DNA of 64,000 bases, taken from contig NC_088177.1 of NCBI RefSeq assembly GCF_028769735.1, forward strand, positions 12,278,599 to 12,342,598, read 5' to 3'. The position numbers were made by a program, and so were the translations under genes. The first letter of the stretch is position 1, and every line of letters begins with the position of its first letter. The notes under the pieces were generated by a model. That model was not told where the DNA came from. It ran no database searches and saw nothing but the letters and a program-made list of their open reading frames with translations. Source of the stretch: Zonotrichia leucophrys gambelii (Eukaryota; Chordata; Aves; Passeriformes; Passerellidae). This document shows positions 45,201 through 60,200 of the stretch, piece by piece.

Positions 45201-48200
45201 TTCTGCCCTGACACTTGGCTTTCCTCCCCAAAACAAAATTTAGGGATTATGCCAGATGCTGAAAGGATTTCCCTTCTTAATCATAAGCATAGGTAATATC
45301 AAAGTGGTTCACCCCCTTCATCTCAGGGTCTGACTCTCTGCTGGCATTGTAGTTCACAAGTCAGCAGCTACTGCATTTACTGGACAGAAATACAAAAGGC
45401 TGGCACAGCTTGCCAGCTCAAGCCTTAAACAACACCCCAGTCAAGCTCTTCAGGTGACTTCTCAGAGCCACATGGGGAATCAAGTGTTCTCTATGCAAAC
45501 TCTTCTCCAGACCAAAATAAATCTCACCTTTGGGCATCCACTGTCACTAAATCCCCAGAACAGAGGTTTGTTCTGGTTCTTACACATCCACCAATTACAG
45601 CAGACACTGGGTTTGGAGTGGGATGCCCACAGGAGGCAGTGTGTAAGATTCTGATCCCTGAGTACCCCAAGGGATGGCTCCTGGGCTCCTGCACCCAGAC
45701 CCATCCCAAAGAGACTTCTTGACTCAATGATGCTCAAATCTAGTTGCTGCATTTGGTCCAGTGGCTTTGCTGTCCTTTTGTGGACAAAAGGGTAATTTAA
45801 GCCAAGCAGAGGTACAGGCATAGAGAGAGAGAATATGAAAGGAATTTTAATTTATGGATGTCCATTCAGCTAACATGAGGAAGAAAGATCTTCAGGAACA
45901 GAAAGCCTTACCTGCCTTTGAGGCAGTAGAAAGTATGACCGGGGAAAGAAGGAATGAATGAGAAACAGGCAAGACATGGCAAAGACTCAAACCAACAGGA
46001 CAGAGAAGCACCAAAATTTCTGCCTCTGAATTCCCTAGAAGGGTGGAGTTTCTTGAAGCAGGTTAGCCAAAGAAAAGGATAGTGATGCCAGAAAGAAGAT
46101 ATCACCTCCCTATTATTGTTCCATCTTTTATTCCTACTGGGATATACTTCTGATGTTCTCTAACATGATTTGGCTTCTCAGCTGAGACTGCCAATGAAGT
46201 GCCATTCAAGCAGTTGAGGACATGTGCCCATGAGGGTGACCAAGACCAATGCCTCTTTTTACTCAGATCACTGGAAAATTCACAGTTCTGAGTGATTTTA
46301 TACCATCCAGCACTGGATTTCTACCACTGCCTCCAATCAGGGATGCTCCACAGTCAGTATTTCTTGAAGTTTCCAAAGTCTGTATGTACCATAATGTCAC
46401 TGTGTGATCTACCAGGCTTCCACTAGGCATGGACCTGAAGCAGCTGATGCAGTTCTTTGCCTTTTACTAGGGAGCAATCAGAATCTACAGCATAGCTCCT
46501 GACTATTTTTGTCTTTACAAGTATTGCCATGCTAGAAATACTCTTACTACAGTCTAACTTTAAAAAACTCACAGCAGAAGTTAATTAAAAGGGCAATAAG
46601 ATGGAAAAAAATCTGAAGACTTCTTTTCAGGAAATAAAAATGACATTTCTGGAAGTTCTCTCTTTAGCTCTTAATAACCACTCTGCTACCAGAAGACACC
46701 ACAAAAACATCAACATGAACACACTTACAGAGATAAAAACACCTGTAATTCTCTGGTATGTGGTAAAGGCTCACTGCAACGCGACAGCAGATGACGTACC
46801 CACACTTCAAGGCTTGCAACATCAGAAACGGACCCCAGAGGGTTTCCGGACCACCTGCTCACCTCAGCGTAGGCATCTTGTGAATTTTATTGAACATACG
46901 ATCCAATCTCTTTAGGATGAGGATCAGGGCAGGTCTCACCGCCTCGGCTGTCCAGTCGGTGATGGGCAGCATCTCCATGATGTAGCGCCGGAGCCCGCGG
47001 CTCTCCATGGTCTGCGTGTCGTAAGGAGCCAGCTTCAGCAGGGAGTGGGCGATTTCTGCCAGCCTGAAAACACGGGCATTGGGAGAAAAGTAAATACAAC
47101 CTGCATTTTCTGTGCCCATTCTTTTGCCTCTTTCCTGCCAAAGTCAGGATTCCATAGTTAGATAGTATTTCTCGTTGGGACTCAGATATATATCAGTTCT
47201 TATCTATGTTACAGCCTCACAAACTGTGAGTCCTACAGAACTTCTCTTTAACAAATTAAAAATGGAGCCACATCTCCTTCTCTACAAGGCCTTTTAAGGA
47301 TAAACCGTCTAATTAAGAAATGACACCTAAATTATTTTTACTTTTAACCCAGTAATCAACCACCCATGCCCGCAATGCTGATTTTTTTTATCCAGTTACA
47401 CAATACCACCCACATCCAGAAAAAAGAAGGTGAAGAAGAACCAGCCTCTATAGGAATGTGCCCCCTGTTGACAGAGTGACAAAACGATCCTTTGTCCCCT
47501 CAAAAAAGAAAGAAGCCCAGAAGTTTCTCTCCTGGATTAGGTGAAAAAGGCATCTCATAGGCCTGAAGAACTTCACCTCAAACTTAAGGATAGGAGCCAA
47601 AATTGGGCAGGAGACAAAAAGTCCCTCTGAGCAATTTACTAGAAAAAGAAGAGAACAAAGAAACTAATGGCTTTTGTGAGGTGTTTTACCAGGAGCAAGA
47701 ACCTCTTGCACCTGGATCAGTTTTTCTCTGTAAGGAGTTTGTTATTTTGCCTTTTATGAAAACATTTTATTTCCAACACTGCAATAGAAGCCATCCTGCT
47801 GATTTTATGTCTCCAAAGGTAGCTAAGCTATCTTGGGTGAGAAATAAGACCTCCAAGAGCTCATGAGACCTAGCTCCAAGCTCCTATTACTAGCCTCCAC
47901 CCTAAACCTCCATCTTGCTTTATATATATTACTGTATTCTAAAACCTTAAACTCATACAGTTTCCACCATGTGATGTTACACACTTCTATTCAAACTCCA
48001 CACCCACAATCCCAGTTCTATAATTCAAATTTGGAAGCCTTCTCCACAGTCTCAGGTCAAATGCAGTGTTCTTTTGGGGGTCAGTGTCAGCACAGTAAGT
48101 TTAAAATTCTCAGCATCCAGGGTTCCAACATTTCTACACACGTGCCAATGAACTAACATATAAATATTCATGAGCCTACTGAAAAGAAAATGGTGCAAAA

Positions 48201-51200
48201 GTCAAATGTGCTGCTAATTAAACTCTTAGATCTGATACCACAGTTCTGGTCTGTTAAGACGGTTTTGCTGGAATCACTGTTTATATTTAAGAACTCATGA
48301 ATGGTCTAAATATGACTTTTACATTGACATTAAATGCACCAAGGGAACATCAGGAATCACACATTTGGGTAGCTAAAACCAGAGTATCTGTGCTGGCAGT
48401 AAGACTACGACAATGCAAAATGTCTGTGAAACACAGACCTGACATCACCTGTTTGTCAGTTAATGAGTGATTTGGTTTTGTTCTGTGCTTGTTTTTCAGC
48501 ATTACCACTACTTTAGGAAGTGTCACTGTGCGATTTTCAGGTGTTAAGTTTTAAAAATAAAGTGTCCATAGGTTTACACAACATGTCCTTTGTAGGACTG
48601 CTCCCTGCAGTTTTTGTTTCTCCTAACACCTCTACAGATTGTGTTGCTGTTACTTTTTCCACTATCCCAGATGGCATTGCCAACGGCATTTTTTTGTATT
48701 CACTGTGAAATATCATGGCAGCATTTGATTTACACTTGCAGTTTGACGAAAATCTACTGAAATACTTGGATGTTTGTGGTAAGCAAAGACCAGAAATAAA
48801 CCATGAAACATTAACAGACTTTGTATTGGATGATTACAGTACAATCCTATCCATATTGTGGGGGCATTTTCTGAAATGCAGCCAACTAATGGAACATATT
48901 TTTATTCTCTTTATAATCTGCCTAGTAATATCAAGGGCAACAAGTTCCTCAGATTAACCAAAACTGGTAGAAAATTTGGTTTTATCCAGTATTTCTTTAT
49001 TATTCCTTTTTTTAAACTGCTTTGTCCTACTATTAAGTAGGTCTGCTTTCTTAAGTGCTGTGAAATTTAAATTATCACATAATTAAGCTTCTTGCCTGCA
49101 ATACAATACCAGTTCCATGCAATGATATATAAAAACTTCCTTATGCATTATAAAGTGTGAGATCCATTTCATTCAACTTGAAACATCAATCTCATTTCAT
49201 CTGCTAGCTCCTTCCTAGCAGAAAGAAGCAACCTGGGAAATTTTTATCTTCCTGAAATACTGGGGCAAACAGTTGGATGTGCATCTTCCTTTTCACTGGG
49301 TGCGAAAAGATTTTTATGACTTTTGCATACTAAACATTTGACTTTTAAATGGCTAAAATTGGGTGAGATGAATCCTGTCTGAAGTGAATAGCATTTTATC
49401 CTGTTTTCTGAAGCCACTGAAATGGCACCTGCCAGCCTCCCAAGACCATGAGTGCCACATCACATTCTGATCAATCTGCTCTCCATGTAGAACTGTGTTT
49501 GTTCTACAGTGGTTAAATCCTGTCAGTCATGTCATTGATACTTATGAATTTATGTAAGGATCGAGATATGTTGCTTTTATTTAGAGATAATGATGATTAA
49601 GCATTTTAGGTCACCCTGACAAAGCAGCTATTTCTAGCACTTTCCAGGAGACTTAAAAGAATCAGAGCACAACTCATTATCTGCTGTAAATCAATGTCAG
49701 CTTTACTGCTGTAACCTCTGACCATGAGAGTCAGAGGTTTTCTCTCTTGAAAAGAGAGAAGCATTTGCCAGCTGCTAGTGTAAATGAAAAACTGACAAAA
49801 TAATCAGATCTATTCCCTCTTGTCCCAGTTATTGCTTCCCAGCAGCAATTTATGTTATTTTGTGTTTACCATGAACAGCAAACTCAGAAACTCAGGCCCA
49901 AAGTGCCAGGAGGCCCTACCCCAAATGTCTTCCAGGTCAGCACCACGTGAAACCATTTGCAGTGAGCATCCAACCTGTGAGCTGGACTCAGTGCAGCACT
50001 TCAGGAAAAGACTTGTGCATCTGCTGCATCACATGCTGCAGTGCTAGGCCTGTAAATGCTCTCTGTCCCATCCTTCCTGGTATTTCAGGCACTTTGAAAA
50101 TGGCTGTTGTGCCTTTCTTGCTTGTGAGCTGCTGTCTCTGGTGCAGAGTGCCACTGGAGAGGATAAATGTTGTATTCAAGCAGGTGGGCAGCTTCCCCAG
50201 CCCTTGCCCTGCACAGACAGATTTATCTTGTCCTCATACATCAGAGGGAGCTGTTTCAGGTGGGGGCCAGAATGAGACCAGAGGAAAGCTTAAGAAACCT
50301 TTTTTATACACGAGCAGCATCAGTACAATCTGAGGAACATCCAAAACAGCCTCTGCGTGTTTCAGACAAAAGCATGCACCTACACAACCAAAAAGTGATT
50401 CCATCTGTTATTATGAGAAAGAAAGAGCTAAAAGAAAGGAATGAAATGAACAAGTAAAAGCAGAATGCCTGTGGAATACCTCATGTGGGACTTCACATCC
50501 AGCAGCTCCAGAGAAGTCACTCGGGGCTCACCAGCCAGATTCTGCAAAACCTTCAGCCTGGGGCCGCAGTGCTTGTAGAACTCTGTGCAGATATTCAGCA
50601 ACGACTCCCGGGGTCTCCTGAACTCCTCCCTGGCAATTCTTTCATCCAGCTCCTCTCGGGGAAGGCCCTGGCCCTCCTCCATTAGGTGAAGGTTCTCCCT
50701 GGAGGATACAAAGTAAGACACAGTATTTATTATATGCTGTGGATCATCAGGGACAGATTACAACAACCTCTTCATCTTCTTTTTGCAACAGATGCTTTCC
50801 TCTGCAATTGAAAGAAAGGGAGTTGCATCTGCAATTGAGAAACAAAAAAAGGGAAGTTATAATCTTCCAAGTCTTGCTAAAAATGTAAATATTTTCTATA
50901 TCAACTATCTTTTGATACCTTTCCTGAAAAAAAGCTGCCTGTCACAGCAACCATATGTGGGAATGTTTCATCACACATCAGGGGAGACTGGGATAAAATT
51001 TTACTGTACCTGATAAAGTGTAGTTTGGCTCCCTGTTCTGGGTACCTGGGAAAACAGAAACAGTGAGGTTGCAAACAGCAACTTAGTAATGCCTAAACTT
51101 GCCTTTCTAGAAGAAAGTGACACTGTTCTAGCCCAGGGGTTTGTGCATCATGCTCAGGTGGTATCATGAATCACTAGAATAATGCCTATACTGATCACAC

Positions 51201-54200
51201 TGAAATGCCTTTATCTCCCAACTTCCATCAAAAAACCATATTCCTAGAGTTACTTGTCTTATTCTGAAAGGAAAAATTCAGGTTAAAAACCACAGCTATC
51301 TTTCAAGTGATTTCTCTTACTGATTTTCACCTCAGTGCTCAATCTCTTTCACGAAACCAGAGCTCACCAAGTGAAAAGAATACCTCAGAGTAGTTTCAGT
51401 TTTTTGTTTTGTTTTGTTTTATTGTCATTTTCTCTCATTACTTCTTTTTGAGAAAGCATTAATAGACTCTGCACCACTTGGCTACCATGTCCAAGGCTTG
51501 AACAGCAATCATTCTAACATTGTGAGACTCCTGCTGTTGCTAGCAGATGTCTGTTGCAATGAAAACACAACAGAAGAACCAAGTGCAGGAAACCCAGAGC
51601 AGTGCAAAAATATTTTGGATCAGAAGCTGAACATCTGATAATGAGAAAAATCTGGAAATGTAAGTCAAGATGCCTGAGTCTCACTACACTGGGAATGTCT
51701 ACATTGTCTGTCAGCAGATACATTTTAACTGCTCTCCAAAATCAGCAGATAGATAATAAAATACTATTTTCCATTACACCTTATTCTCCTTAGAGTGAGC
51801 AATCTTGCAAATGAAGTAAATGGCATACATATGGAAGTAAATGGCCCACTTCATACTTCAACGTGTCTGGTTTATCTGCTGGTTTGTCATGTCTGGAGTT
51901 TATCTGCTTCTCAGAGCAGGGATTGAAAGTCAAAGCCATGTTTTAACCATGACTGAATAGAACAGACTCATGCCAGGAGTTACCAACCAAGATGTGTACA
52001 CATTTATAAACTGACATAATAGCCCTTGGATGATCCATGCAGAAATTGAGTTCTAAATCCCTTGAATAAAAAAAAGGGGGAAAAAAGATAGGTAATAACT
52101 TGGAAAACTCCAGAAAAACAGCTACTCTAGCTTTTGCTAGGCTACAATTCCCCTTCCAGCACAACCATTCAGATTTTTAGCACACTAATGCATAGCCTGG
52201 CCAGGAGAAAGCAGGGATGCCTGCTGCAAAAAAAACCAAAACTTGACAATCCCAAATGTTAGTGGGGAATTAAGCCATTCCTCTATGACCAAGTAAATTG
52301 TCAGGGGCCTTGTCTATTTTGCAGCAGGCTAACTGGAATGGCCACTATTGCCAAGGATCAAAATTACAGTTCACTGGTGCCATGTCCTTCTTTGCTTCCT
52401 TCTTCTGTGAGAAAGCTCTTTGGTGTTTTGTTTTGTTGGGGTTGGGGTTTTTTTAAGAAGGACAAGAATATTTCCAGGCATTACTTTGACTTCTGTCAAG
52501 CTCTCAGCTACCCCGCCTGTTCTATCTGTAATTGCAAAAAATCCCCAGACCAATGTGAAGGAAAGAGATCACAGGAATGCACAAGGAAATGGGAAAGGGA
52601 ACAAAAGAAAACTAGAGGAGGTGCCAGTGTCTGAGAGCCTCAGCTGATGGGCAATTTGAGTTTGTACAGGCGTTTTGCCCCTTGGAACAAGGCCAGAAGG
52701 ATCTGACCCTTCTGCTGGGCAAGCATGCTCTGCCCCCCGGTCACTCTGACACTGGACTCAGCAGGAAGCAAAGCAGAGAATGAGAGAGCTTCAGCAATAT
52801 ATTTCTAGAGGGCAGAAAGAGGAATTAATAATTTAGGATGTGTGCCCTCCATTTGATACTCTGGTCTTCTGTGGTTTTAAACTAAAAATCCTGGTCTTGG
52901 GTGTTTTGGTTATCATCAGAAATGCAGTCCTGGGGAATGTGCTCTTTGGATGTGACTGTTTTCTCCCACAGTACAGTACCCAGAGCACTCTCTCAAGCTG
53001 TCTGAGATATTACCTTACTAAGAAAATCAAACAGAACAAACAAAACTGTTTCCGAAAATGAAAACAAGAAAGAAAAGCCTTACCTGGTGTTCACACCTGC
53101 TGACATGGTGTGGTTTGCTGTTGTGGTCCCTTTATGGCCTTGGTCACATCGACTCATCTGTGGGGCTGTCATAGGCCTGGCAGGGAGAAGGTGAACAGCA
53201 CACTGCACATTAAATCTAACAAACACAGAAATTCTGCTTTTCCTCTGAGAACTTGCACCAATTTTACCAATCTGAAAAACTCAAGCTAAGCTGTGTGTGG
53301 CCTCCTGGGCACTCCCTGTCCCTGCACAGACTCAGGCCCTGCAGGCTCAGCCCCTTGGCCCACGTGTGTTACCTGGTGAGAACTTCCACACTGTACAGGA
53401 GGGCCTGCAGAGAGGTGGCAAGGGCACCCATGGAAGCGATCTCCTCACGAGCTGCTGTCCCCGTGTCCACCTGAGAGGTCTGGCGCTTCAGCTTCTGCAA
53501 GTAACAGGGAACCAGGGCTTCCAGGACCATCAGCATCTGCAGGCTGGGAAAATAACAATATTGGCCTGGTTTATCTTGTCATTCCTCAACTCACATTAGG
53601 TAGAGGCTTAGGTTTCTATCTGAAGTCCCTAGATCTGTAATTAGGCAAGGATTTTATTGCTTCTCATTAGAAGTCATGAACCAAAGCAATTGGATTAGGA
53701 ACTTCAGGGGGAAACTAGATGATGCATGAAACAATAATAACAATAATGATAATAATAACAACAATAACAACAACAATACTACTACTACTAAAAACCCCCT
53801 GGACTTTCAGGTATCTCCCAAATATGTCATCCATTTGCTAACAAGTATTTTCCCTTCCAAAGACTCTTTTCTTCCTAGATTCCCTCTTGCAAACTAACAG
53901 ATGTACTTTGGAGCTGGTGTTACCCCTAGGAGGGGGTAACAGGCAGAGGCGTGGCCTCAGAGAAGCCCCACACTTGGAATTCTTTATCCTCTGCCTCAAT
54001 TTGCCAGCCTTGCTTTCACATACCACAGGCAGCTTTTATGCCTTTTCTGAGTGTGCACAGATCAAGACAAGAGATTTTCACCTTCTGAACGACTCAGGAG
54101 CATAAGCCACCACTGTCACACACAGCTTGATGGCTTCACTGATGGAGAAGGTCAGATCTTCATTCCCATAGCAGAAGTCTGAGGGAGTAAAGCAATATGA

Positions 54201-57200
54201 GAGGATTATCACACAATCACACTAAGTATGAAAGGAGCTAACACATTTCCTTTGCCCCCTCTCCTCTTGCTTGCTTTTCATGTTAACAATGCCCAATAGG
54301 CTTTTGGACAGATAAAAATCTGTCTCTGTAAAAGGAGCAAATGCTGCACTCCTACCTGAACCCTACTGCCCAGGGACTCAGTGGGTGAAACAGCTCTGAG
54401 CAGGCCACCTGCTGCTGAGCAAAATGCCTGCAGAGTCCTGTTTCAAACATCACCCATCAAAAGCTAAGTCTGAAGCTCAGATATGGCAAGGACACATGTC
54501 AAATTAATGAAAATTTTTATGCTCCCTATGCTTTTTCTTAGATGTTCCAACCACACAAAAAGTGATGCTGATGCACCAGTGGTGGCAGAAGTTTTACTTC
54601 TTAAAAATCAAGTCCTTTTATACTCATAGCCACAGGGGTGCCAGGACAGAAGTGACTCTGTTTTGCTAGTGATTTCAGAAAAAGGTTTCAAAAGCATTTA
54701 AGTTATATACTACAAATATCACTTTGGGCATAATTAGTTTTGGGCACTAAGAAACTAGAAAGAATAATATTTCTACAAGAAAAATATTTGTAATAGAACT
54801 ATAGTCCTGTTTTCAGAAATGACTTAGTTATGCAGGAGCCCAAGTCAAAGTTAAGGTCCTAAAACATGTAAATAATAATTCTCATCTTCATATGGAAGAT
54901 ACCAGACACACAACATACTCACCTACAGTCTCATCATCAACTCATACTTGAGAATTTTCAGAGATGTTTTTAATTGTTCTCCACAGAAACCTCAAAGATT
55001 TTATACAAATGTTTGGTAAAATCCACGAAGAGGAAGAAATATCTTCTGTTTCTGTACCACTTATTAAAACTTTCTGTATCATAAAATCCCACTTTATTAC
55101 AAAGCTTTAACTCCAAGGCCAGACAGGCTTCACAGTGCATCAAGATAACCAGTATTTAAGAGAAGTGCAAATTTGGAAAACAAGTTGAAGATTCATATAA
55201 AAATCAGGAAAAATCACAAAGCAGCCAAATTCTTAAATGCAGCATTGCATGGATAACTATCAAGAGACAGAATGCCCTGGAAACACCATAGAGCCATATA
55301 TATTCTGCTTTATGATAAATCAACAGCCTCCCCAGGAGCTCAGCACTGCTGGGTGTCTGAATTGTATCCATCATCCTCCACTAGTCACAGTCTGCCCACA
55401 GGAGAGGATGCTTCTGTTTCCTGTCCATGTGGAGCAGAGGATGACACTGATCTTATCAGCATAATACAGTTTATCAGGCATCTTCATTCTTCACTCACAC
55501 ACATGTTAAAATTCAAAATGCCAGAGGCTAGTCTCAGACTAGAAGGCTTTAAGCAGGAAAAGTAGCTTTGCAATAAAATTAATTAATAATTGTCGTCCTG
55601 CAGAAAATATCAAAAGAGTGATGGTGATAAAGTCAATCTTAAAAGCCCCATGAGGCACAGGAGACAGATAGGACATTCCTAAAGAAGAGAAGGGCTCTGA
55701 AGAAATCATGCTGCATCAAATGTCCGTTGAATCAATAAACAATGAACCAGAATTAGTGAATAAAGGGTGCTTTACTATTACCTAATGACTTGAGAGGCTT
55801 TTCTGCTTTCACCAGCTCTAAGATGTCCAAAATGTCTGGAGTCTCTCCCTCCAAAGACTGCAGCAGGTCAAACAGGCACTGAGCTGACACTCCTTTGCTG
55901 GTTCCATTGTTTGTAACATCCTGTTCCAACAAGAGACATTCGTGTCATCCCAGCAGGAATGTTTATCTGGAGGTGTGGACAACCTTTGGTTTTTACAAAG
56001 GGTCCACATGGAGTTCAGGAACTCATTGCTTTCAACCAGTGAGCCTTGCCTGACTCAACAGACTGATACAACTGCACACAGATCTTTGCTGCCATGTGAA
56101 GGACAAAGATAGGTGTGCTGACTTCAAATTAAGATCCCATTAACATGCCTAAAATGTTAGAACATCATTAATGAATATTTCAAAACACGACTAATCTAGT
56201 ATTAGACTTCACATGTACTAAAAACTTGGTATTAAGCCTTTAGTTCCTATTGCTGGATTCTCAGAAGAGATTTGCATTTAAAGAGTCATAAGCCATTATA
56301 ACTCTTCAAGTGTTATGGGTATATTTTCTGAAAAATAATTTTGTTAAGATTTTTTTCTTCTAAGAAGCTGAGAAGCCTCAGAAGAAAAGAAAAACAATAA
56401 TGATCTGCTGCTGTAGAATGCAACAGGTGCATCTTTGATTGGTCCATGTGAGTTGTTTCTACTTAATGACCAATCACAAGTCCAGCTGTGTTGAGACTCT
56501 GGTCAGTCACAAGATCTTATTATCATTCCGTTCCTTTCTTTGCTAGCCTTCTGATGAAATCCTTTACTTCCGTTCTTTTAGTATAGTTTTAATCTATCAT
56601 AAAATAATAAATCAGCCTTCTGAAACATGGAGTCAAGATTCTCATCTCTTCCCTTGTCCTGAGACCCCTGCAAACACCACTTCATTTAAATAGCCATATA
56701 AGTCCTTTCATAATACATTTATCCATAGAAATTTAAAGTGAGACCACATTTACTGGCCTGGACACCATCACTCTGCCATCTCAGCACCCTGCTCCATCAA
56801 GTGACGCACAGAAGCGTGCAGAAATAAATCTGGACCTGGTTCTGTGCATCACCAGGTGCTCTCTGCCTGTGACCTCTGATGGGGGTGACTGCACTCACAG
56901 GCTTCCCCCCAGACAGGAGGGTGGCTGTGACTCACAGGGAACTCCAGGAGAGGGGCCACGCTGGCAAAGAGCTGCAGGATGAAGGGCTTGCGGTGCAGGA
57001 CATAGAACTGGCGGCACGCGAACTCGATGGCCTGGCGCAGCTGCGGGTTGCTCTCGTAGTCAGAGTACACCTGGGCACATGGAAAAGCACATGGAGCCTC
57101 TGCTCCAACTCTGCATCTCCTGAGCCCAGATTCAATCAATTACAGCACTGGCATTCCTGACAGGTTTGTCTAACACACTGTTAGGGGTGGAGACTGGACC

Positions 57201-60200
57201 ACCCCTCCCTGGCAATGCATTTCCTGGTGTCTTAGGGTACAAGATGTGCCTGGGGCTGTGTGTTCCATTCCCATCTGTCAGAGGTGGGGCAGCTCTCTTC
57301 TGTTCATCGGGCAGTTTTCTTTATCTCTTCCACAACCAAACTTCCCTCCACGAGATCTCTCTCTTCTATCAGCCATGCAGGGCTAGTGAGTGTCCCTGCA
57401 TGGCTGATAAAATTCCATCATCCCATTGGGAGATGCTCTGCCCAGGGGAGGAGCCAAGCATTCCTACCTGGATACAATCTGAGGTTTGGAACAGCACAGC
57501 AGCCTTTGCCCACTGCATTTCCAGAGGAGCAGCTTTGTGCTCCCCTGCATTCCCAGAGGAGCAGCTTTCTCCTCCCCTGCATTCCCAGAGGGAGCCCAGG
57601 CCCATCTCCAGCACCCCTGGAGCTGCAGAGGAAAACTCCCCCCTTGTGCAGGGTCCCTGCTCCAGCAGAACCACAGCTGGCACTGCAGGAGGGCTGAGCC
57701 ACCATGGCATGGGGCTGTGCCACCTCCCTGACACACAGGGGGGCAGCTCCTGTTCTGACTCTGGCAGTCTTGGTTTGTATTAACACATTTTTTACGTTAT
57801 TTTTTTTCTTCCCTAAAGAAGAACTATTATTCCTACTCCCATATCTTTGCCTGAGAGCCCCTTTTCTTTGCAATTTCTTTTTTATCTCCTAGGAGTGGTA
57901 TTTTAATAATTCAGCAGTTGACAATAATTGAGGGTGAGGATAGGAAAGAATTACAAACTAATTTCTCTCAATATGAAGTGATAATGAAGTGAGAATCATT
58001 TGCAGGACTGAGTGGTTACTGTTGACAACTTCAAATTATGTTTTTAGACTATTTTATTTCTCATGTCTTATTGTCTTATTTCTCATTAATAAACCCATGC
58101 ACTGCTTAACTGGATCCAATTCATACTTACCTAATCATGGATATCTGACTTTCCAACTACTACACAGTTTGTTTAGATAGCCAAAGCAAATCACTGGGTC
58201 TAATAATTGTTCTCTGTTAACTAAGTGAAAATGAACATGTATAGGGACTCTTCTTTTCACTATCTGCATTATAATATTAAATCTCTACTTAGATACTGCC
58301 TTTGAGCCCTACAGAAATAATCCTTTTTATGTTTAAAAGAAATATTTTTTATATTTTATTTTCAGTAGCTGATTTTCAACAGGAAAAGAAAATCAGCTCA
58401 TTTGATCGTCTCTAATTGAAGAGAAACTCCACCTCTGACACTTCCAATATTTGTCATCCCTCACAAGAAAAGACAACATGCAGTTTTTCATAAATGTTTT
58501 GAGTTATTTTCATACTTTAAAAATCAATATGATTTAGTTTCAATTAGCAAGTAGTAAATCCAGATAATTTAACTATTTCCCAAACTTCAGCCACCCCTGA
58601 AATAAAAACCATGGAGAAATGCCTAAGGGCCAAGAATAGCTCAGAAATTTCACATTTCTGTGTGGAAATACAGAGAAAGGAAAACAGACATTTATTTACT
58701 TAACACAATGGAGAACAGAACGTTTAGTAATTTACTCAAGTAGGAAACAGAAAGCTAATTTGGGCCATCCCATTGTTGCCTTCTTGGGGAATCTAAAAGC
58801 TCTCATGAGGACTCAGCAGATCGAAGTTTCCCTGTTGTCAATTCCATCATGGAATCACAGGATGGTTGTAAGGCACTTCAAAGCCCATCCAGTTCCATGG
58901 GCAGGGACACTTTCCACTATGCCAGGCTGCTCCAAGCCCTGTTCAAGCTGGCCTTGAACACTCACAGGGATGGGGCAACCACAGCTTCTCTGGGCAACCT
59001 TTGCCAGGCTCACAGGGAAGAACTCACGGGAAGTTCATCTCACGGCAAGAATTCCCCTGCCAAGGTGCGACCTGCAGCTGCTCCCTGTCAGCAGGACATG
59101 GCAGCACTCACTGGGATTGCCCCTGGGCATGGCTCACCTGCAGCATGCTGGGCAGCACCCACTGGTAGCCGCTGAGGGAGAAGAGGTGGTTGAAGTGCAC
59201 GGCCGTGTTGATGACGGTGGCGGCGTACTGCCTGAGCAGGGCACTGTCCTCGGGGTGCAGGATCAGGGCACCGTTGAACACATTCAGGAACAGCATGATC
59301 TCATCCCCCCACGGGAACTCACTGGGCATGCCAAGGAACATCTCTTCCAGCAGCTTAATCCACAAGCTTTTCTGAAGGGTGTCTAGACCAAAGAGCTCTT
59401 TGCCGGCTGCAGGGGAGAAGAGCAACCAGCAGCAGTCAGCTCTGTCCACCACAGCCAGCCTCACCTCACTGCAAGAACCATCCCACAACCATCACCACAA
59501 CCCCATGACCATCCTTCTGCCTTTTAAAAATTATTTCCCCCATCCTGTGTTTCTTTAAGTGCCCACAGGGCTTGAACAAACCTCGACTGAAAGCACCAAT
59601 ATGAAGACGAAGAATGATAAATATCGCACAGTTCATTAATCTGCTGGTTGGACACTCCTCTTAAAATGTGGAAGATTTGAGCTTGCATGTGCATCATTTG
59701 CCCCACACAGAGGCTGTGTAGATTTATGATCAGGTTTTATGTCCCAGGTGACTCACACAGTACAGGAAACTGATGCAGGGTTACAATAATGCTTCTGAAA
59801 TCAAGTGCCTTTAGGGCTGGTACGGAACTTGCCAATGCTTACCACTGTGCAACAATGGCCTGTTTAACCTATTTAGTATCAGGCTGGAAAACCTGATTTA
59901 CATCCAGAGCAAAGTTTCTGTGTGGACTGTTTCTTTATCCCTGCTGCAAAATTTGCTCAGTCTTCCTTGGATGTCCACTGCTTCCTCAAAGTAGATGGCA
60001 AAAAACTTTGAGAAATTCTTTTTAGGTAGTCTCATGCATAATTTTAATAGTCAATTAAAACTTATTCTCATTTGGGTCCAAAGCAAGTAGCCTTGTGTGG
60101 AGAATTCTAACACTGAAGCCCTTTCTGCTGCTGTGCTTACAAACCAGCAGCTCTGTATCCCAGCAAGAGGTTTCCCCAGCAAGAGATTCATCAGCTTCCA

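Larger units (their letters stand above)
51046..55781 (-). other. UNC80: UNC80 introns around exons 7-9
   Basis: Introns 51046-53083, 53177-53372, 53544-54081 and 54179-55781. An (AAT/AAC/ACT)n microsatellite lies near 53732-53790 and a TTTTG-type run near 51399-51420. No transposon or RNA gene recognised. Confidence 0.65.
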
